Origin: a virus
Virus record (IMG/VR): IMGVR_UViG_3300030116_000491
Location: 6,997 to 34,272 of that record
Strand: one strand, 5' to 3'
DNA length: 27,276 bases
Shown here: positions 1-6,846 of the stretch, piece by piece
Layout: each line of letters begins with the position of its first letter
Position numbering within the stretch: position 1 is the first letter of the stretch
Program-made: the position numbers and the translations under genes
Notes under the pieces: model-generated
Database searches by the model: none
What the model saw: only the letters and a program-made list of their open reading frames with translations
What the model was told of the DNA's origin: nothing

Positions 1-122
1 GTCGCCCTTGGTTTAAAGGATGGACTTCTAGTAGAAAAATTGATGGTCAATATGCAGCAGAGTGGAACGCTGATTACACTTACCTTGCAGGAACAGGACA
101 GATAAAACCTTATGAAATATAA
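1..122 (+). CDS. 3' end of an unidentified protein (partial)
   Basis: An open frame enters at the left edge (codons starting at base 3) and ends at TAA 120-122. It gives about 39 residues rich in Trp, Tyr and Gly, ending in 'GQIKPYEI'. It overlaps the next gene, whose ATG is at 112, by 11 bases, as other genes in this unit do. The frame starting at base 1 is also open to a TAA at 103-105, but its translation looks less protein-like, so I prefer the frame starting at base 3. The fragment is too short for a functional call. A structural protein or an enzyme is equally possible. Confidence 0.45.
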   Translation, partial: RPWFKGWTSSRKIDGQYAAEWNADYTYLAGTGQIKPYEI

Positions 123-2493
123 AGTAGTTACATGTTTTGATGAAACATTATTAAAACTTAATGGATCAAAACTAATAGAGCAGTTTGCCTCAAGCTGGCA
201 ACCTAGCATAGAATTTCACTGTTATTATTATAATTTAGATTTATCTAATTATTCTTTACCTAAGAAAAAGAATATTCACTATCATAATCTAAATAATATA
301 GATGGCTTCCCTGAGTTTATGGAGCGCAACAAAACTCATGATGGTACAGAGGGCGGCAGTGTTCAGTATAATTCTATCATTGATGTTATATCAGAGGGAC
401 CAAAAGTATTTGCTATAAGTGAAGAGGCATTTAAAGATAACAACTCTTGGTTATTCTGGCTAGATGCTAACTGTTGTACGGTAAGAGACATAAGATTAAA
501 TAGTTTAAAAGCTATATTTAGTGACGACTCTAATGCATTGTCTCTAGCTTTAGTTGAGCATAGAAACCATTTTGCTGGTTTTAATTTACAAAGCCAATCT
601 GTTGTAGAACTTCTTGCAGACGTAAAAGGAGCGTATATTACAGATAGATTTACAGATTATAGAGAGTGGGGATTTAACTTTATACTAGGTTCAATACTAC
701 CTATCTATCAAGCACGAGGTTTAAATTATAAATTATTTACAGAAAATGGTATTAGTGTATTAAATAATTTATTCGTAGATTTACGTGACCCTGCATCTAG
801 AAAACTTAGAGATGCAAAAGGTAATAGAATAGTTCCTCTATCTGATAAAGAAACATCACCAGATATCTTACCGGGAAGATACAAACAACTTGCAGATATA
901 GTTAGGCATTACAAGCCACAGACTATCTTAGAGACAGGAACATGGAATGGTGGTAGAGCTATAGAGATGTCTCTTGCTGCCTTTGAAAAGTCAGATAAAG
1001 TTCATTATATTGGTTATGATTTATTTGAAGATGCTACACCAGAGATAGATCAGGAAGAGTTTAACTCCAAAGCTCACAATACTTTAGCTGCTGTTGAAGC
1101 TAGACTAACAGAGTTCCAAGAGTTTGTTAAAAAAGAAAGACAAAAAGATTTTAGTTTTGAATTAACTAAGGGTAATGTCAAAGATGCACTCAATATTAAA
1201 GCAGATAATAATATTGATTTTGCTCTCATTGGTAGTGGTAATAGCTTCAATACCGTAGAGTATGAATATAATACTTTAAAAGATATACCTGTTGTTGTTG
1301 CAGATCATTACTTTACAAAAGATGAAGCAGAAGAAATACCACCTGATGCCTATCAAGGTGTCAACCAAGTATTTAAAGCTGTCCCTACAAAAGAAGTAAA
1401 GTCAGATGAAGTACCAGACGTAGATGGATGGGTTACATTTGATGATGCAGCTACTACTAGAAAATATGTATTACCTTCTAGTGATAGAGTTCTTGGTGGT
1501 GGCACTACACACTTAGCTGTATTCTTACATGATCCTGATTTAAAAGATCTTCCAGAAGATGTTAAACGTGTTCCTATCGTAGTTCATCCTAGAGATTGTG
1601 TACCTAAAGATTATATTGTAAGTAATATACAAACCAATATAAAAATGATAGGAGAAGACAACTGGGTATCTAAACACCCCCCTCACAGAGAAGTAGGTAT
1701 CGTTGTATCTGCTGGCCCTTACTTAGATTATATAGCTCTAAAAGAGTTTATGCATACGTATTTAGCAAGAGGTATTAGACCTAAAATACTAACTGTTAAA
1801 CATGCTTATCCTAATCTATTAAAAAATGGTATAATACCGTGGGGATGTATTGTTCTTGATCCTCGTTCAATAGAAGGTAAGAGCACACACAATATTGTAC
1901 GTAAAGATTTGTTTAAAGATATCAATAAAGAAACTTTATTCTTTGTTGCCTCTATGACAGATCCCTCTGTTACTAAACATATTAAAGATGGTGACGGTAA
2001 AATATGGGGATGGCATGCTTTTACAGATTTCATGAGAAAAGAACAAGAGCGAGGCACACAGATAGTAAATCAAACTGTGCAGCTTAATGAAGAGTTAGGT
2101 ATACCACAAGGTGCTACATTAATTACAGGTGGAACTTGTGCAGCTATGCGTGGTATTGGCTTAATGCACACGATGGGCTTCAGAGAGATACATCTCTTTG
2201 GCTTTGATTGCTGTCGTGAAGAACCAACAGCAGAAGAAAAGACAGAAACTACAGGTGATATAGAAGGTGGTGAAACACCTAAACCTAAATACATACAGGT
2301 CAATGTAGGAGACGTTACTTACTGGACTACAGGTGAGCTTTTAGCTATGGCACAAGACTGTGAAAAAGTATTTGATGATCCCGGCCTTGATGGTGTATTA
2401 GAGTTTCATGGTGAAAATACAATGATATCAGCCTTGTGGGATATTAAACAGAGTAAGGAGAAACGTCCAGCGTTTAAAGATTATTATGCTTGA
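112..2493 (+). CDS. Three-domain fusion: glycosyltransferase-like, SAM methyltransferase-like and DUF115/MptE-like
   Basis: The 793-residue protein reads as three modules. Residues 1-225 look like a sugar-transferase region, with 'FWLDAN' at 115-120 in the place of a DxD-type nucleotide-sugar motif. Residues about 255-425 have a class I methyltransferase pattern: 'ILETGTWNGG' (272-281) as the SAM glycine motif, acidic 'GYDLF' (301-305) at the end of strand 2, and 'DFALIGSGNS' (369-378). Residues about 525-775 resemble DUF115 (MptE-like, also found in flagellin-glycosylation Maf proteins), with 'VGIVVSAGP' (528-536), 'ITGGTCAAMRG' (671-681) and 'REIHLFGFDC' (691-700). The likely role is glycan synthesis or modification, by inference from family context. 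The gene starts inside the end of the upstream gene and overlaps the following methyltransferase by 8 bases, so the two are probably translated together. The N-terminal assignment is the weakest, the DUF115 part the strongest. Confidence 0.7.
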   Translation: MKYKVVTCFDETLLKLNGSKLIEQFASSWQPSIEFHCYYYNLDLSNYSLPKKKNIHYHNLNNIDGFPEFMERNKTHDGTEGGSVQYNSIIDVISEGPKVFAISEEAFKDNNSWLFWLDANCCTVRDIRLNSLKAIFSDDSNALSLALVEHRNHFAGFNLQSQSVVELLADVKGAYITDRFTDYREWGFNFILGSILPIYQARGLNYKLFTENGISVLNNLFVDLRDPASRKLRDAKGNRIVPLSDKETSPDILPGRYKQLADIVRHYKPQTILETGTWNGGRAIEMSLAAFEKSDKVHYIGYDLFEDATPEIDQEEFNSKAHNTLAAVEARLTEFQEFVKKERQKDFSFELTKGNVKDALNIKADNNIDFALIGSGNSFNTVEYEYNTLKDIPVVVADHYFTKDEAEEIPPDAYQGVNQVFKAVPTKEVKSDEVPDVDGWVTFDDAATTRKYVLPSSDRVLGGGTTHLAVFLHDPDLKDLPEDVKRVPIVVHPRDCVPKDYIVSNIQTNIKMIGEDNWVSKHPPHREVGIVVSAGPYLDYIALKEFMHTYLARGIRPKILTVKHAYPNLLKNGIIPWGCIVLDPRSIEGKSTHNIVRKDLFKDINKETLFFVASMTDPSVTKHIKDGDGKIWGWHAFTDFMRKEQERGTQIVNQTVQLNEELGIPQGATLITGGTCAAMRGIGLMHTMGFREIHLFGFDCCREEPTAEEKTETTGDIEGGETPKPKYIQVNVGDVTYWTTGELLAMAQDCEKVFDDPGLDGVLEFHGENTMISALWDIKQSKEKRPAFKDYYA

Positions 2494-3166
2494 GTATACA
2501 GAAGAATATAGTAGAGATAATACATCTCAAAGATATAAAGATCTCTTAAAAGAGTATGAGAAGTTACATGCACTTGATGAGGGTATGTTTAACGGTAGAA
2601 GTTTAGTAAGATTTGCTGGACCACTTGAACAAATAATTAACAAACATGATTGTGAAACACTACTAGATTATGGCTGTGGTAAAGGACATCCTTATACAGA
2701 TAAGTTTCATACAGTTCCTGACTCTGATTTCTTAGATAAACCAATACATGAGTTTTGGGGTATAAAAGATATCACTTTATATGATCCCGGTGAAGAAGAA
2801 CATAGTAAGTTACCAACTGGTGTTTATGATATTGTAATATGCACTGATGTTTTAGAACATGTGCCACATGAAGATCTTACTTGGGTTATTGAAGAGATAT
2901 TTAAATACTCTACAAACGTAGTATTTCTTAATATATGTTGTCTACCTGCCATGAAACATTTCCCTAATGGTGAGAATGTTCATGTGTCATTGTACCCTGT
3001 TAAAGAGTGGCTACAATTCATTGCTAGATTATCTATAGATTATCCGTATTTAACTATCTATGTTTACGCAGATGATAAAGACAATGATAAGTATCGTTTA
3101 AATGCTTATAAAATAATACCAAGACCTACAATTATACCACTAAAAACTAAGCCTGAAAAAGAATGA
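2486..3166 (+). CDS. SAM-dependent methyltransferase (class I)
   Basis: The 226-residue protein has the class I methyltransferase motif order: 'LLDYGCGKG' at 59-67 (SAM-binding motif I), an acidic 'LYDPG' at 98-102 after strand 2, and 'YDIVICTDVLEHVPHED' at 114-130, the post-I/motif II region typical of Methyltransf_11/23-type small-molecule enzymes. The substrate cannot be read from the sequence. It starts 8 bases inside the preceding fusion gene and its TGA overlaps the ATG of the SET gene (ATGA), so the three modification genes form one coupled block. Joint action on a glycan or other surface molecule is an inference from this context. It is not a DNA methyltransferase as far as I can see: no DPPY/NPPF motif is present. 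Confidence 0.85.
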   Translation: MLEYTEEYSRDNTSQRYKDLLKEYEKLHALDEGMFNGRSLVRFAGPLEQIINKHDCETLLDYGCGKGHPYTDKFHTVPDSDFLDKPIHEFWGIKDITLYDPGEEEHSKLPTGVYDIVICTDVLEHVPHEDLTWVIEEIFKYSTNVVFLNICCLPAMKHFPNGENVHVSLYPVKEWLQFIARLSIDYPYLTIYVYADDKDNDKYRLNAYKIIPRPTIIPLKTKPEKE

Positions 3167-3483
3167 CTGTATTAAGATATAATAGATTTTATTATGACCC
3201 TCTACCTAGTAATGTTAAGATAAAAAAGAGTGATATACACGGATATGGTATCTTTGCAAAAGAAGATATTAAATCTAAAACAGATCTAGGATCTACACAT
3301 ATTAAATATCCTATGATTGTAGGCTATGTAAGAACCCCTATGGGTGGTTTTATAAATCACTCAGAGAAACCAAACTGTCATTTAATTATATCTCAAGATT
3401 GGGATGACTTTATAATTTATAATGTGGTAACACATAAAAAAATATTAAAAGATGAAGAAATACTTTTAGACTATGAGGTATAA
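3163..3483 (+). CDS. Small SET-domain protein, putative protein-lysine methyltransferase
   Basis: This 106-residue protein is almost entirely a minimal SET domain. 'HGYGIFAKEDI' (26-36) is the N-terminal SET motif that contacts SAM. 'GGFINHSEKPNC' (61-72) is the NHS-x-x-PN pseudoknot motif. 'DEEILLDYEV' (97-106) gives the C-terminal motif with the expected catalytic-type Tyr104. No pre-SET or post-SET cysteine cluster is present. The size is close to the viral vSET enzyme of chlorella virus (about 119 residues, from memory). Known SET enzymes methylate lysine side chains of proteins, sometimes non-histone ones. The target here is unknown. It is coupled to the upstream methyltransferase by an ATGA overlap. 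The family call is confident, the activity is inferred. Confidence 0.8.
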   Translation: MTVLRYNRFYYDPLPSNVKIKKSDIHGYGIFAKEDIKSKTDLGSTHIKYPMIVGYVRTPMGGFINHSEKPNCHLIISQDWDDFIIYNVVTHKKILKDEEILLDYEV

Positions 3484-3494
3484 TAACTAATACA

Positions 3495-3749
3495 ATGTTA
3501 CAAGCAGAAAAAAATAATAATATAACTAACTTAGTTGATAGATTAGATCTTCTTAATGATACTTTAACAGATCTTACAAGTGAAGTTAAAAATCTTCATA
3601 TTATGGTAGGACAAATAGATGGTCTAATTTCTGGAGATTGGGAGTGTCCAATATCAGGAAAAAATGCAGGTATTAGACCCTTAGTTGATGTATTAGAAAA
3701 ATTAGTTAATCAAATTAAAACTAATAAAAATGTAGAGGGAGTAACATAA
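3495..3749 (+). CDS. Hypothetical protein with a coiled-coil N-terminal half
   Basis: The 84-residue protein has a heptad-like stretch of Leu/Val/Ile over residues 10-45 (for example 'LDLLNDTLTDLTSEV'), then 'GDWECPISG' and a second amphipathic helix ending in Lys/Asn. There is no signal peptide or membrane segment. No family is recognised. The ribosome site is weak: 'GAGG' from the end of the SET gene lies about 18 bases upstream of ATG 3495. The stop overlaps the start of the holin gene as TAATG. A small oligomeric accessory to the lysis gene that follows is conceivable but unproven. Confidence 0.65.
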   Translation: MLQAEKNNNITNLVDRLDLLNDTLTDLTSEVKNLHIMVGQIDGLISGDWECPISGKNAGIRPLVDVLEKLVNQIKTNKNVEGVT

Positions 3750-4153
3750 TGTTAGGACTAGCAGATAGTGTTATAGGTGTAGCTGGTAAAGTTCTTGATA
3801 AGTTTGTAGAAGATAAAGACCTCAAGACTAAACTAGAGGCTGAACTAAAACAACAGATGATTAGCCTTGATCTTGCTCAGACACAAGCAAATATAGAACA
3901 AGCTAAACACCCTTCTATCTTTGTAGCTGGAGCTAGACCTGCCATCATGTGGATATGTGCTCTAGGTCTTGGTTGGCAGTTTATTCTTGCACCTATATCT
4001 TCATGGATTATTATAACTTGGTATCCTACGGTAACATTACCTATGTTAGAAACAGGAGAACTAACAAGTCTTGTTCTTGCTCTTCTTGGTCTTGGTGGTA
4101 TGCGTACAGCAGAGAAGTGGAAAGGTGTTCAAAGAGATAATATGAAACATTGA
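3749..4153 (+). CDS. Putative holin, GTA_holin_3TM-like
   Basis: The 134-residue protein begins with an amphipathic, charged helix (1-52), then has 'HPSIFVAGARPAIMWICAL' at 54-72, the signature stretch of the 'holin of 3TMs for gene-transfer release' family as I remember it. Hydrophobic segments lie at about 64-91 and 104-118, and the C-terminus is basic ('MRTAEKWKG'). In gene transfer agents and related alphaproteobacterial phages these proteins permeabilise the inner membrane so that endolysin can reach the wall. It has a good ribosome site (GGGAG, 8 bases before ATG) and TAATG coupling to the coiled-coil gene. The peptidase it would serve is on the other strand at 6215-6601. Confidence 0.75.
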   Translation: MLGLADSVIGVAGKVLDKFVEDKDLKTKLEAELKQQMISLDLAQTQANIEQAKHPSIFVAGARPAIMWICALGLGWQFILAPISSWIIITWYPTVTLPMLETGELTSLVLALLGLGGMRTAEKWKGVQRDNMKH

Positions 4154-4245
4154 TAATAAAAATAATAGGTGGATCTATATTATTATGGATCTTATATATA
4201 ATTAGTGTTGGGATTATTCAAACATTTTGTGAGTGTTTAGTTTAA
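4150..4245 (+). CDS. Possible 31-residue single-pass membrane peptide
   Basis: A short frame with a TTG start at 4150 overlaps the holin stop by four bases (TTGA) and ends in TAA 4243-4245, which overlaps the cupin ATG as TAATG. The product is a lysine-containing start followed by one strongly hydrophobic stretch ('SILLWILYIISVGII', residues 9-23) and a short Cys-containing tail. It fills the otherwise empty gap between holin and cupin exactly. Against it: TTG is a rare start and only a weak purine stretch lies about 13 bases upstream. It may be a holin regulator or spanin-like peptide, but no family is recognised. Confidence 0.35.
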   Translation: MIIKIIGGSILLWILYIISVGIIQTFCECLV

Positions 4246-4595
4246 TGAAAGCAGGAAAAGTTTGGGGCCAGACCTCTACTATATTTCAAAACGGTGTATT
4301 TGAATTTCATCATATTATATTTAATAAAGGTAGTAAATGTAGTAAACATAAACACAAGTATAAGTGGAATGGTTTCTATGTAACTAAAGGTCAGCTTATT
4401 ATCAGAGTGTGGAAGAATGACTATGATCTTGTAGATGAAACTATTCTAAGTAAAGGTGAATGGACAACAGTAAAACCCGGAGAGTATCACCAGTTTGAAG
4501 CCACGTTAGATGGTGAGGCTCTTGAATTATATTGGGCAGAGTTTGATCACAATGATATTGAACGTGAGACAGTAGGAGAATCTAGTGGCTCTTAA
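4245..4595 (+). CDS. Cupin-fold protein
   Basis: The 116-residue protein shows cupin motif 1 as 'GSKCSKHKHKYKWNGFYVTKG' around 29-49, with metal-ligand candidates His35 and His37 and the closing Gly49. Cupin motif 2 is 'VKPGEYHQFEA' with His82. The usual motif 1 glutamate is not in its normal place. Cupins of this size are often sugar-phosphate isomerases or epimerases, or simple binding proteins, and small cupins recur near packaging genes in marine phages as I recall. I chose ATG 4245 because it forms a TAATG with the preceding micro-ORF. An in-frame GTG at 4233 would add four residues. It could serve the glycan-modification block upstream. Confidence 0.75.
   Translation: MKAGKVWGQTSTIFQNGVFEFHHIIFNKGSKCSKHKHKYKWNGFYVTKGQLIIRVWKNDYDLVDETILSKGEWTTVKPGEYHQFEATLDGEALELYWAEFDHNDIERETVGESSGS
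4574..4579 (+). promoter_or_regulatory. Ribosome binding site for the terminase small subunit GTG start
   Basis: AGGAGA lies five bases before GTG 4585, inside the end of the cupin gene. This is the main reason for accepting a GTG start, since no ATG occurs near the N-terminus of the conserved domain. Confidence 0.65.
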
Positions 4596-5052
4596 TGAAA
4601 AGCAAGAGAAGTTTGCACAGTCCTACATATTACATCGTAATGCTACAGAGGCTGCAAAGAACGCTGGTTATGCTCCTGACTCAGCAGCTAATCAGGGTTA
4701 CCGTCTTATGCAGAATCAAGAGGTTGTTGATAGAGTCCACGAACTAGAGCAACAACTTGAAACAGATGTAGATGTTATAGGTGAATTAGAAAAGCAGTAT
4801 GAGTTTGCTAAAAACAACGGTCACTCAAATAGTGCGCTCAAAGCACTAGAATTATTATCTAGAATACGTGGTGCTAATAGTGATGTTAATTCGGGGTTAG
4901 ATAAAGACACATTAGAAACAGCTATTGTTGGGTGTCTTAATACATTAGGGGAAGATAAAGTTATTAATCTATTACAGAAGTGTGACTTTGCAAGTAACAT
5001 ATTTGAAGAGGGGGATGTAGAAGAAGATGCCAAGGAAATGGAAGGTGTATGA
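4585..5052 (+). CDS. terS: Terminase small subunit
   Basis: The 155-residue protein opens with 'LNEKQEKFAQSYILHRNATE' followed by 'AAKNAGYAPDSAANQGYRLM'. This is the conserved DNA-binding helix-turn-helix of Terminase_2-type small subunits (about residues 3-50). An oligomerisation helix ('VDRVHELEQQLETDVDVIGELEKQ') and an acidic C-terminus ending in 'EEGDVEEDAKEMEGV' follow. TerS recognises the packaging site and regulates the TerL motor. The start is GTG with a good AGGAGA site. It overlaps the cupin gene by 11 bases. Unusually, no TerL follows and the gene is on the strand opposite to the capsid and tail genes. Confidence 0.85.
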   Translation: MALNEKQEKFAQSYILHRNATEAAKNAGYAPDSAANQGYRLMQNQEVVDRVHELEQQLETDVDVIGELEKQYEFAKNNGHSNSALKALELLSRIRGANSDVNSGLDKDTLETAIVGCLNTLGEDKVINLLQKCDFASNIFEEGDVEEDAKEMEGV

Positions 5053-5161
5053 TTCTGATGGTAATATAGTTATTATTACTACATATAAAGAAGCAGCCAT
5101 ATATATGTTAAAAAAATTAAAAGATAAGAAAAAAAGAGGGGCAAAGATGACCGCTGAGTAG
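5027..5161 (+). CDS. Small basic hypothetical protein (44 residues)
   Basis: An ATG at 5027 lies inside the end of terS in another frame, and the ORF runs to TAG 5159-5161. The product starts 'MPRKWKVYDSDGNIVIITTY' and ends in a Lys-rich tail ('LKKLKDKKKRG'). The first half looks like a small beta-hairpin ('WKVYDSDGNIV') followed by a helix. 'GAGGGGGATG' in the end of terS supplies purine-rich ribosome binding sequence about 10-20 bases upstream. It has normal codon use for the region and fills the space up to the convergence point. No family is recognised. Confidence 0.5.
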   Translation: MPRKWKVYDSDGNIVIITTYKEAAIYMLKKLKDKKKRGAKMTAE

Positions 5162-5232
5162 CCATCTCGCCCTTTTAGGTTACTAACCTACCAGAAAGGT
5201 GTAGATTGCTCTGTATGAGCAGATATACCCCC
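5162..5232. terminator. Convergent intergenic gap with two small hairpins
   Basis: The two transcription units meet here. TAGGTT-ACT-AACCTA (5176-5190) is a perfect 6-bp hairpin, and TGCTC-TGTAT-GAGCA (5207-5221) a perfect 5-bp one. Neither has a clear U-tract on either strand, so intrinsic termination would be weak. Their position between converging operons is the main reason to suspect a bidirectional terminator. Confidence 0.3.
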
Positions 5233-5478
5233 TTAACGTGGATTTCGCCCTAACTTACCCGCCTGATAAGCAGCCGCACCAAAGTAAGCTGCAATTAAAC
5301 CTGATAAGGCTAGATAAGCCATCTCCATAACATTATTATTACCATAACGATCTGGCACTATTATAATAGCTATAGTCATAGCAAGTAACATTCCCATCAC
5401 AAGCCAAGCCATACGTCTTCTATTAGTCTGATATACAGATTTATCTGGTATCATATCTTCTTTTTTATCTTCACTCAT
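5233..5478 (-). CDS. Two-TM small membrane protein, holin candidate
   Basis: The 81-residue protein has a charged N-terminus with 'RRRM' just before a first membrane segment (about 23-41), a short polar loop ('PDRYGNNN') and a second segment (about 50-70), then a basic tail 'KLGRNPR'. This is the size and topology of class II holins. It lies at the end of the lysis block, 10 bases after its neighbour, with an AGGGAG ribosome site before ATG. A second holin candidate, of another family, is on the opposite strand at 3749-4153, so one of the two may be a regulator. No specific family is recognised. Confidence 0.6.
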   Translation of the reverse strand: MSEDKKEDMIPDKSVYQTNRRRMAWLVMGMLLAMTIAIIIVPDRYGNNNVMEMAYLALSGLIAAYFGAAAYQAGKLGRNPR

Positions 5479-5488
5479 AATATACTCC

Positions 5489-5965
5489 CTATTCTGTAGG
5501 TATATTTAGATATACCACTGTACCTATCACTATTATTACAGCAGCAAATAAAGTTATTAAAGCAGCTAGTCCAATGTTTTTTATTTTCTCTAATCTCTGA
5601 GCTTGTTTTTTTGCTGCATTTTGTTTTGCTTTTTTTAATTCAAGTCTTGCCTCTCTCTCCAAAGCTAGAAACTGTTGCCAACTACCCGGAGTTCCATAGA
5701 GTTGCATAAACTCACGGAGTTCTTCTCTTTGTCTTTGAACAGTCTGAGTATGTAACAGACGCTTCATAGCAGTCTCTGAACTAGAACTGCCCATAAGTTT
5801 TGTTCTATTGTTTTCTTCTTGTACTTGTGAACAGCCTTTAGCCCAATCAGTTAGCTGCTTACCACAATCTGCAACTGTTCTACCATTCTGAAGAAGCTGT
5901 TTTACTTCTTTAAATGCTTTGTTAGCTAATGCTATGCCACTAATAACTGTGACTGGATCAACCAA
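5489..5965 (-). CDS. C-tail-anchored membrane protein, lysis-block hypothetical
   Basis: The 158-residue protein starts 'MVDPVTVISGIALANKAFKE', has a central helical region including 'EFMQLYGTPGSWQQFLALE' (85-103), a Lys/Ala/Gln-rich helix (104-128), and one membrane segment at about 131-153 with a short C-terminus. The start codon is TTG, supported by GAGGGG about five bases upstream. It sits between the M15 peptidase group and the 2-TM protein. A role in lysis such as spanin or holin control is possible. The topology (helical domain first, TM last) is not that of a classical i-spanin. No family is recognised with confidence. Confidence 0.65.
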   Translation of the reverse strand: MVDPVTVISGIALANKAFKEVKQLLQNGRTVADCGKQLTDWAKGCSQVQEENNRTKLMGSSSSETAMKRLLHTQTVQRQREELREFMQLYGTPGSWQQFLALEREARLELKKAKQNAAKKQAQRLEKIKNIGLAALITLFAAVIIVIGTVVYLNIPTE

Positions 5966-5987
5966 AATTACCCCTCAATCTATCAAC

Positions 5988-6230
5988 TCATACAAATATC
6001 TCTTTTGTACTGTTTGATTTACCAACTTCTACTTCTTGACCATGCCTATCATACAATGTGGTGGAGGACTCAGATACTCTTACAACAGGACCATCCATTG
6101 TGTATTTACGTGTTATGTAAGTAAGTTCGTCTCCACCAGATTGTATCGTATGTCGTGTGTATACTTCTATGGGAGCCATGCTCATGCCCATAATATGTGA
6201 TTGTACAGGCTCCACTACTTGTAACTCCAT
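5988..6230 (-). CDS. Hypothetical protein, 80 residues
   Basis: The product is a beta-rich soluble protein with alternating hydrophobic residues ('IEVYTRHTIQSGGDELTYIT') and a C-terminus 'KSNSTKEIFV'. It has no membrane segment or signal peptide. It starts 16 bases inside the preceding M15 peptidase gene, in another frame, and ends 23 bases before the next gene, so it belongs to the same message. The function is unknown. Position suggests an accessory of the lysis block or a late structural protein. Confidence 0.6.
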   Translation of the reverse strand: MELQVVEPVQSHIMGMSMAPIEVYTRHTIQSGGDELTYITRKYTMDGPVVRVSESSTTLYDRHGQEVEVGKSNSTKEIFV

Positions 6231-6601
6231 ACTGTTGGTCTAGGTGTACGATCTGAGTCATCCATATCATCTATATGAATAAACCTTCTATTATGTGCTC
6301 CACGTTGAGCTACACCTATACCTGTAAATTTATGTTCTATTGCTAGTCTAATAAGATCGTAAGCATCTGATCCTGTTACAGCTACATCTACTGCACGTCC
6401 TTGTACATGTGCTGAATTAGGAGAGCCGCCTATTGCACTGTTGTGTGCTTGACTTCTATAACCTGATGTGATAATCATTGGTCTATCGTAACACTCACGA
6501 AGACACTCTAATTTTTCCATGAACTGTTCGTCCATTAAACACTCATCTGTACCTTTACATCTCATTTCTTTTTCTGTAAAGTAAGTCCAATGTGTTGACA
6601 T
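6215..6601 (-). CDS. M15-family peptidase, putative endolysin
   Basis: The 128-residue protein matches the Peptidase_M15_3 (D-alanyl-D-alanine carboxypeptidase-like) pattern: 'TSGYRSQAHNSAIGG' (45-59), then 'SAHVQGRAVDVAV' (63-75), which is the SxHxxGxAxD zinc motif with His65 and Asp72, and 'RFIHIDD' (106-112) with His109 as third ligand. The N-terminal 'FTEKEMRCKG' with nearby cysteines is also typical of phage members. It would cut peptide cross-links in peptidoglycan. No signal peptide is seen, so it needs a holin. It begins at the stop of the upstream TM/coiled-coil gene and overlaps the 80-residue gene. Confidence 0.85.
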   Translation of the reverse strand: MSTHWTYFTEKEMRCKGTDECLMDEQFMEKLECLRECYDRPMIITSGYRSQAHNSAIGGSPNSAHVQGRAVDVAVTGSDAYDLIRLAIEHKFTGIGVAQRGAHNRRFIHIDDMDDSDRTPRPTVWSYK

Positions 6602-6846
6602 TATCTACAAATCCTTTCCATCATATTATCTAGTTTATTTTCAAGTTTATCAAAACGATCTATAAGTTTTTCTATATCTCGTTCAACTTCATCTTTACGT
6701 GCATACTCTTTTGCTATCTCTTCTCTAGTCTTACTAACTAATATACGTGCTTCATCTAGTTTTGTATTTACACCACGTATCCACCATATTACCATACCAG
6801 CAAAGCCGCTAAGTATAAGATTCCATATCATTGCGCTCTCTGGCAT
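6601..6846 (-). CDS. Small membrane protein with coiled coil, XhlA- or spanin-like
   Basis: The 81-residue protein has one N-terminal membrane segment (about 6-24, 'MIWNLILSGFAGMVIWWI') and then a long charged coiled coil (about 28-78) ending 'MERICR'. This topology is shared by XhlA-type haemolysin/holin accessory proteins and by inner-membrane spanins. It lies directly upstream of the M15 peptidase and overlaps both neighbours by a base, so a lysis role is likely from context. Which of the two families it belongs to cannot be decided by eye. Confidence 0.6.
   Translation of the reverse strand: MPESAMIWNLILSGFAGMVIWWIRGVNTKLDEARILVSKTREEIAKEYARKDEVERDIEKLIDRFDKLENKLDNMMERICR

Noticed and set aside
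1-105. Alternative open frame from base 1 ending at 105
   Set aside because: The frame from base 3 gives more protein-like composition and overlaps the next gene in the usual way.
4233-4244. GTG start for the cupin gene, four codons upstream
   Set aside because: No ribosome site precedes it, and the ATG at 4245 makes a TAATG junction as at other genes here.
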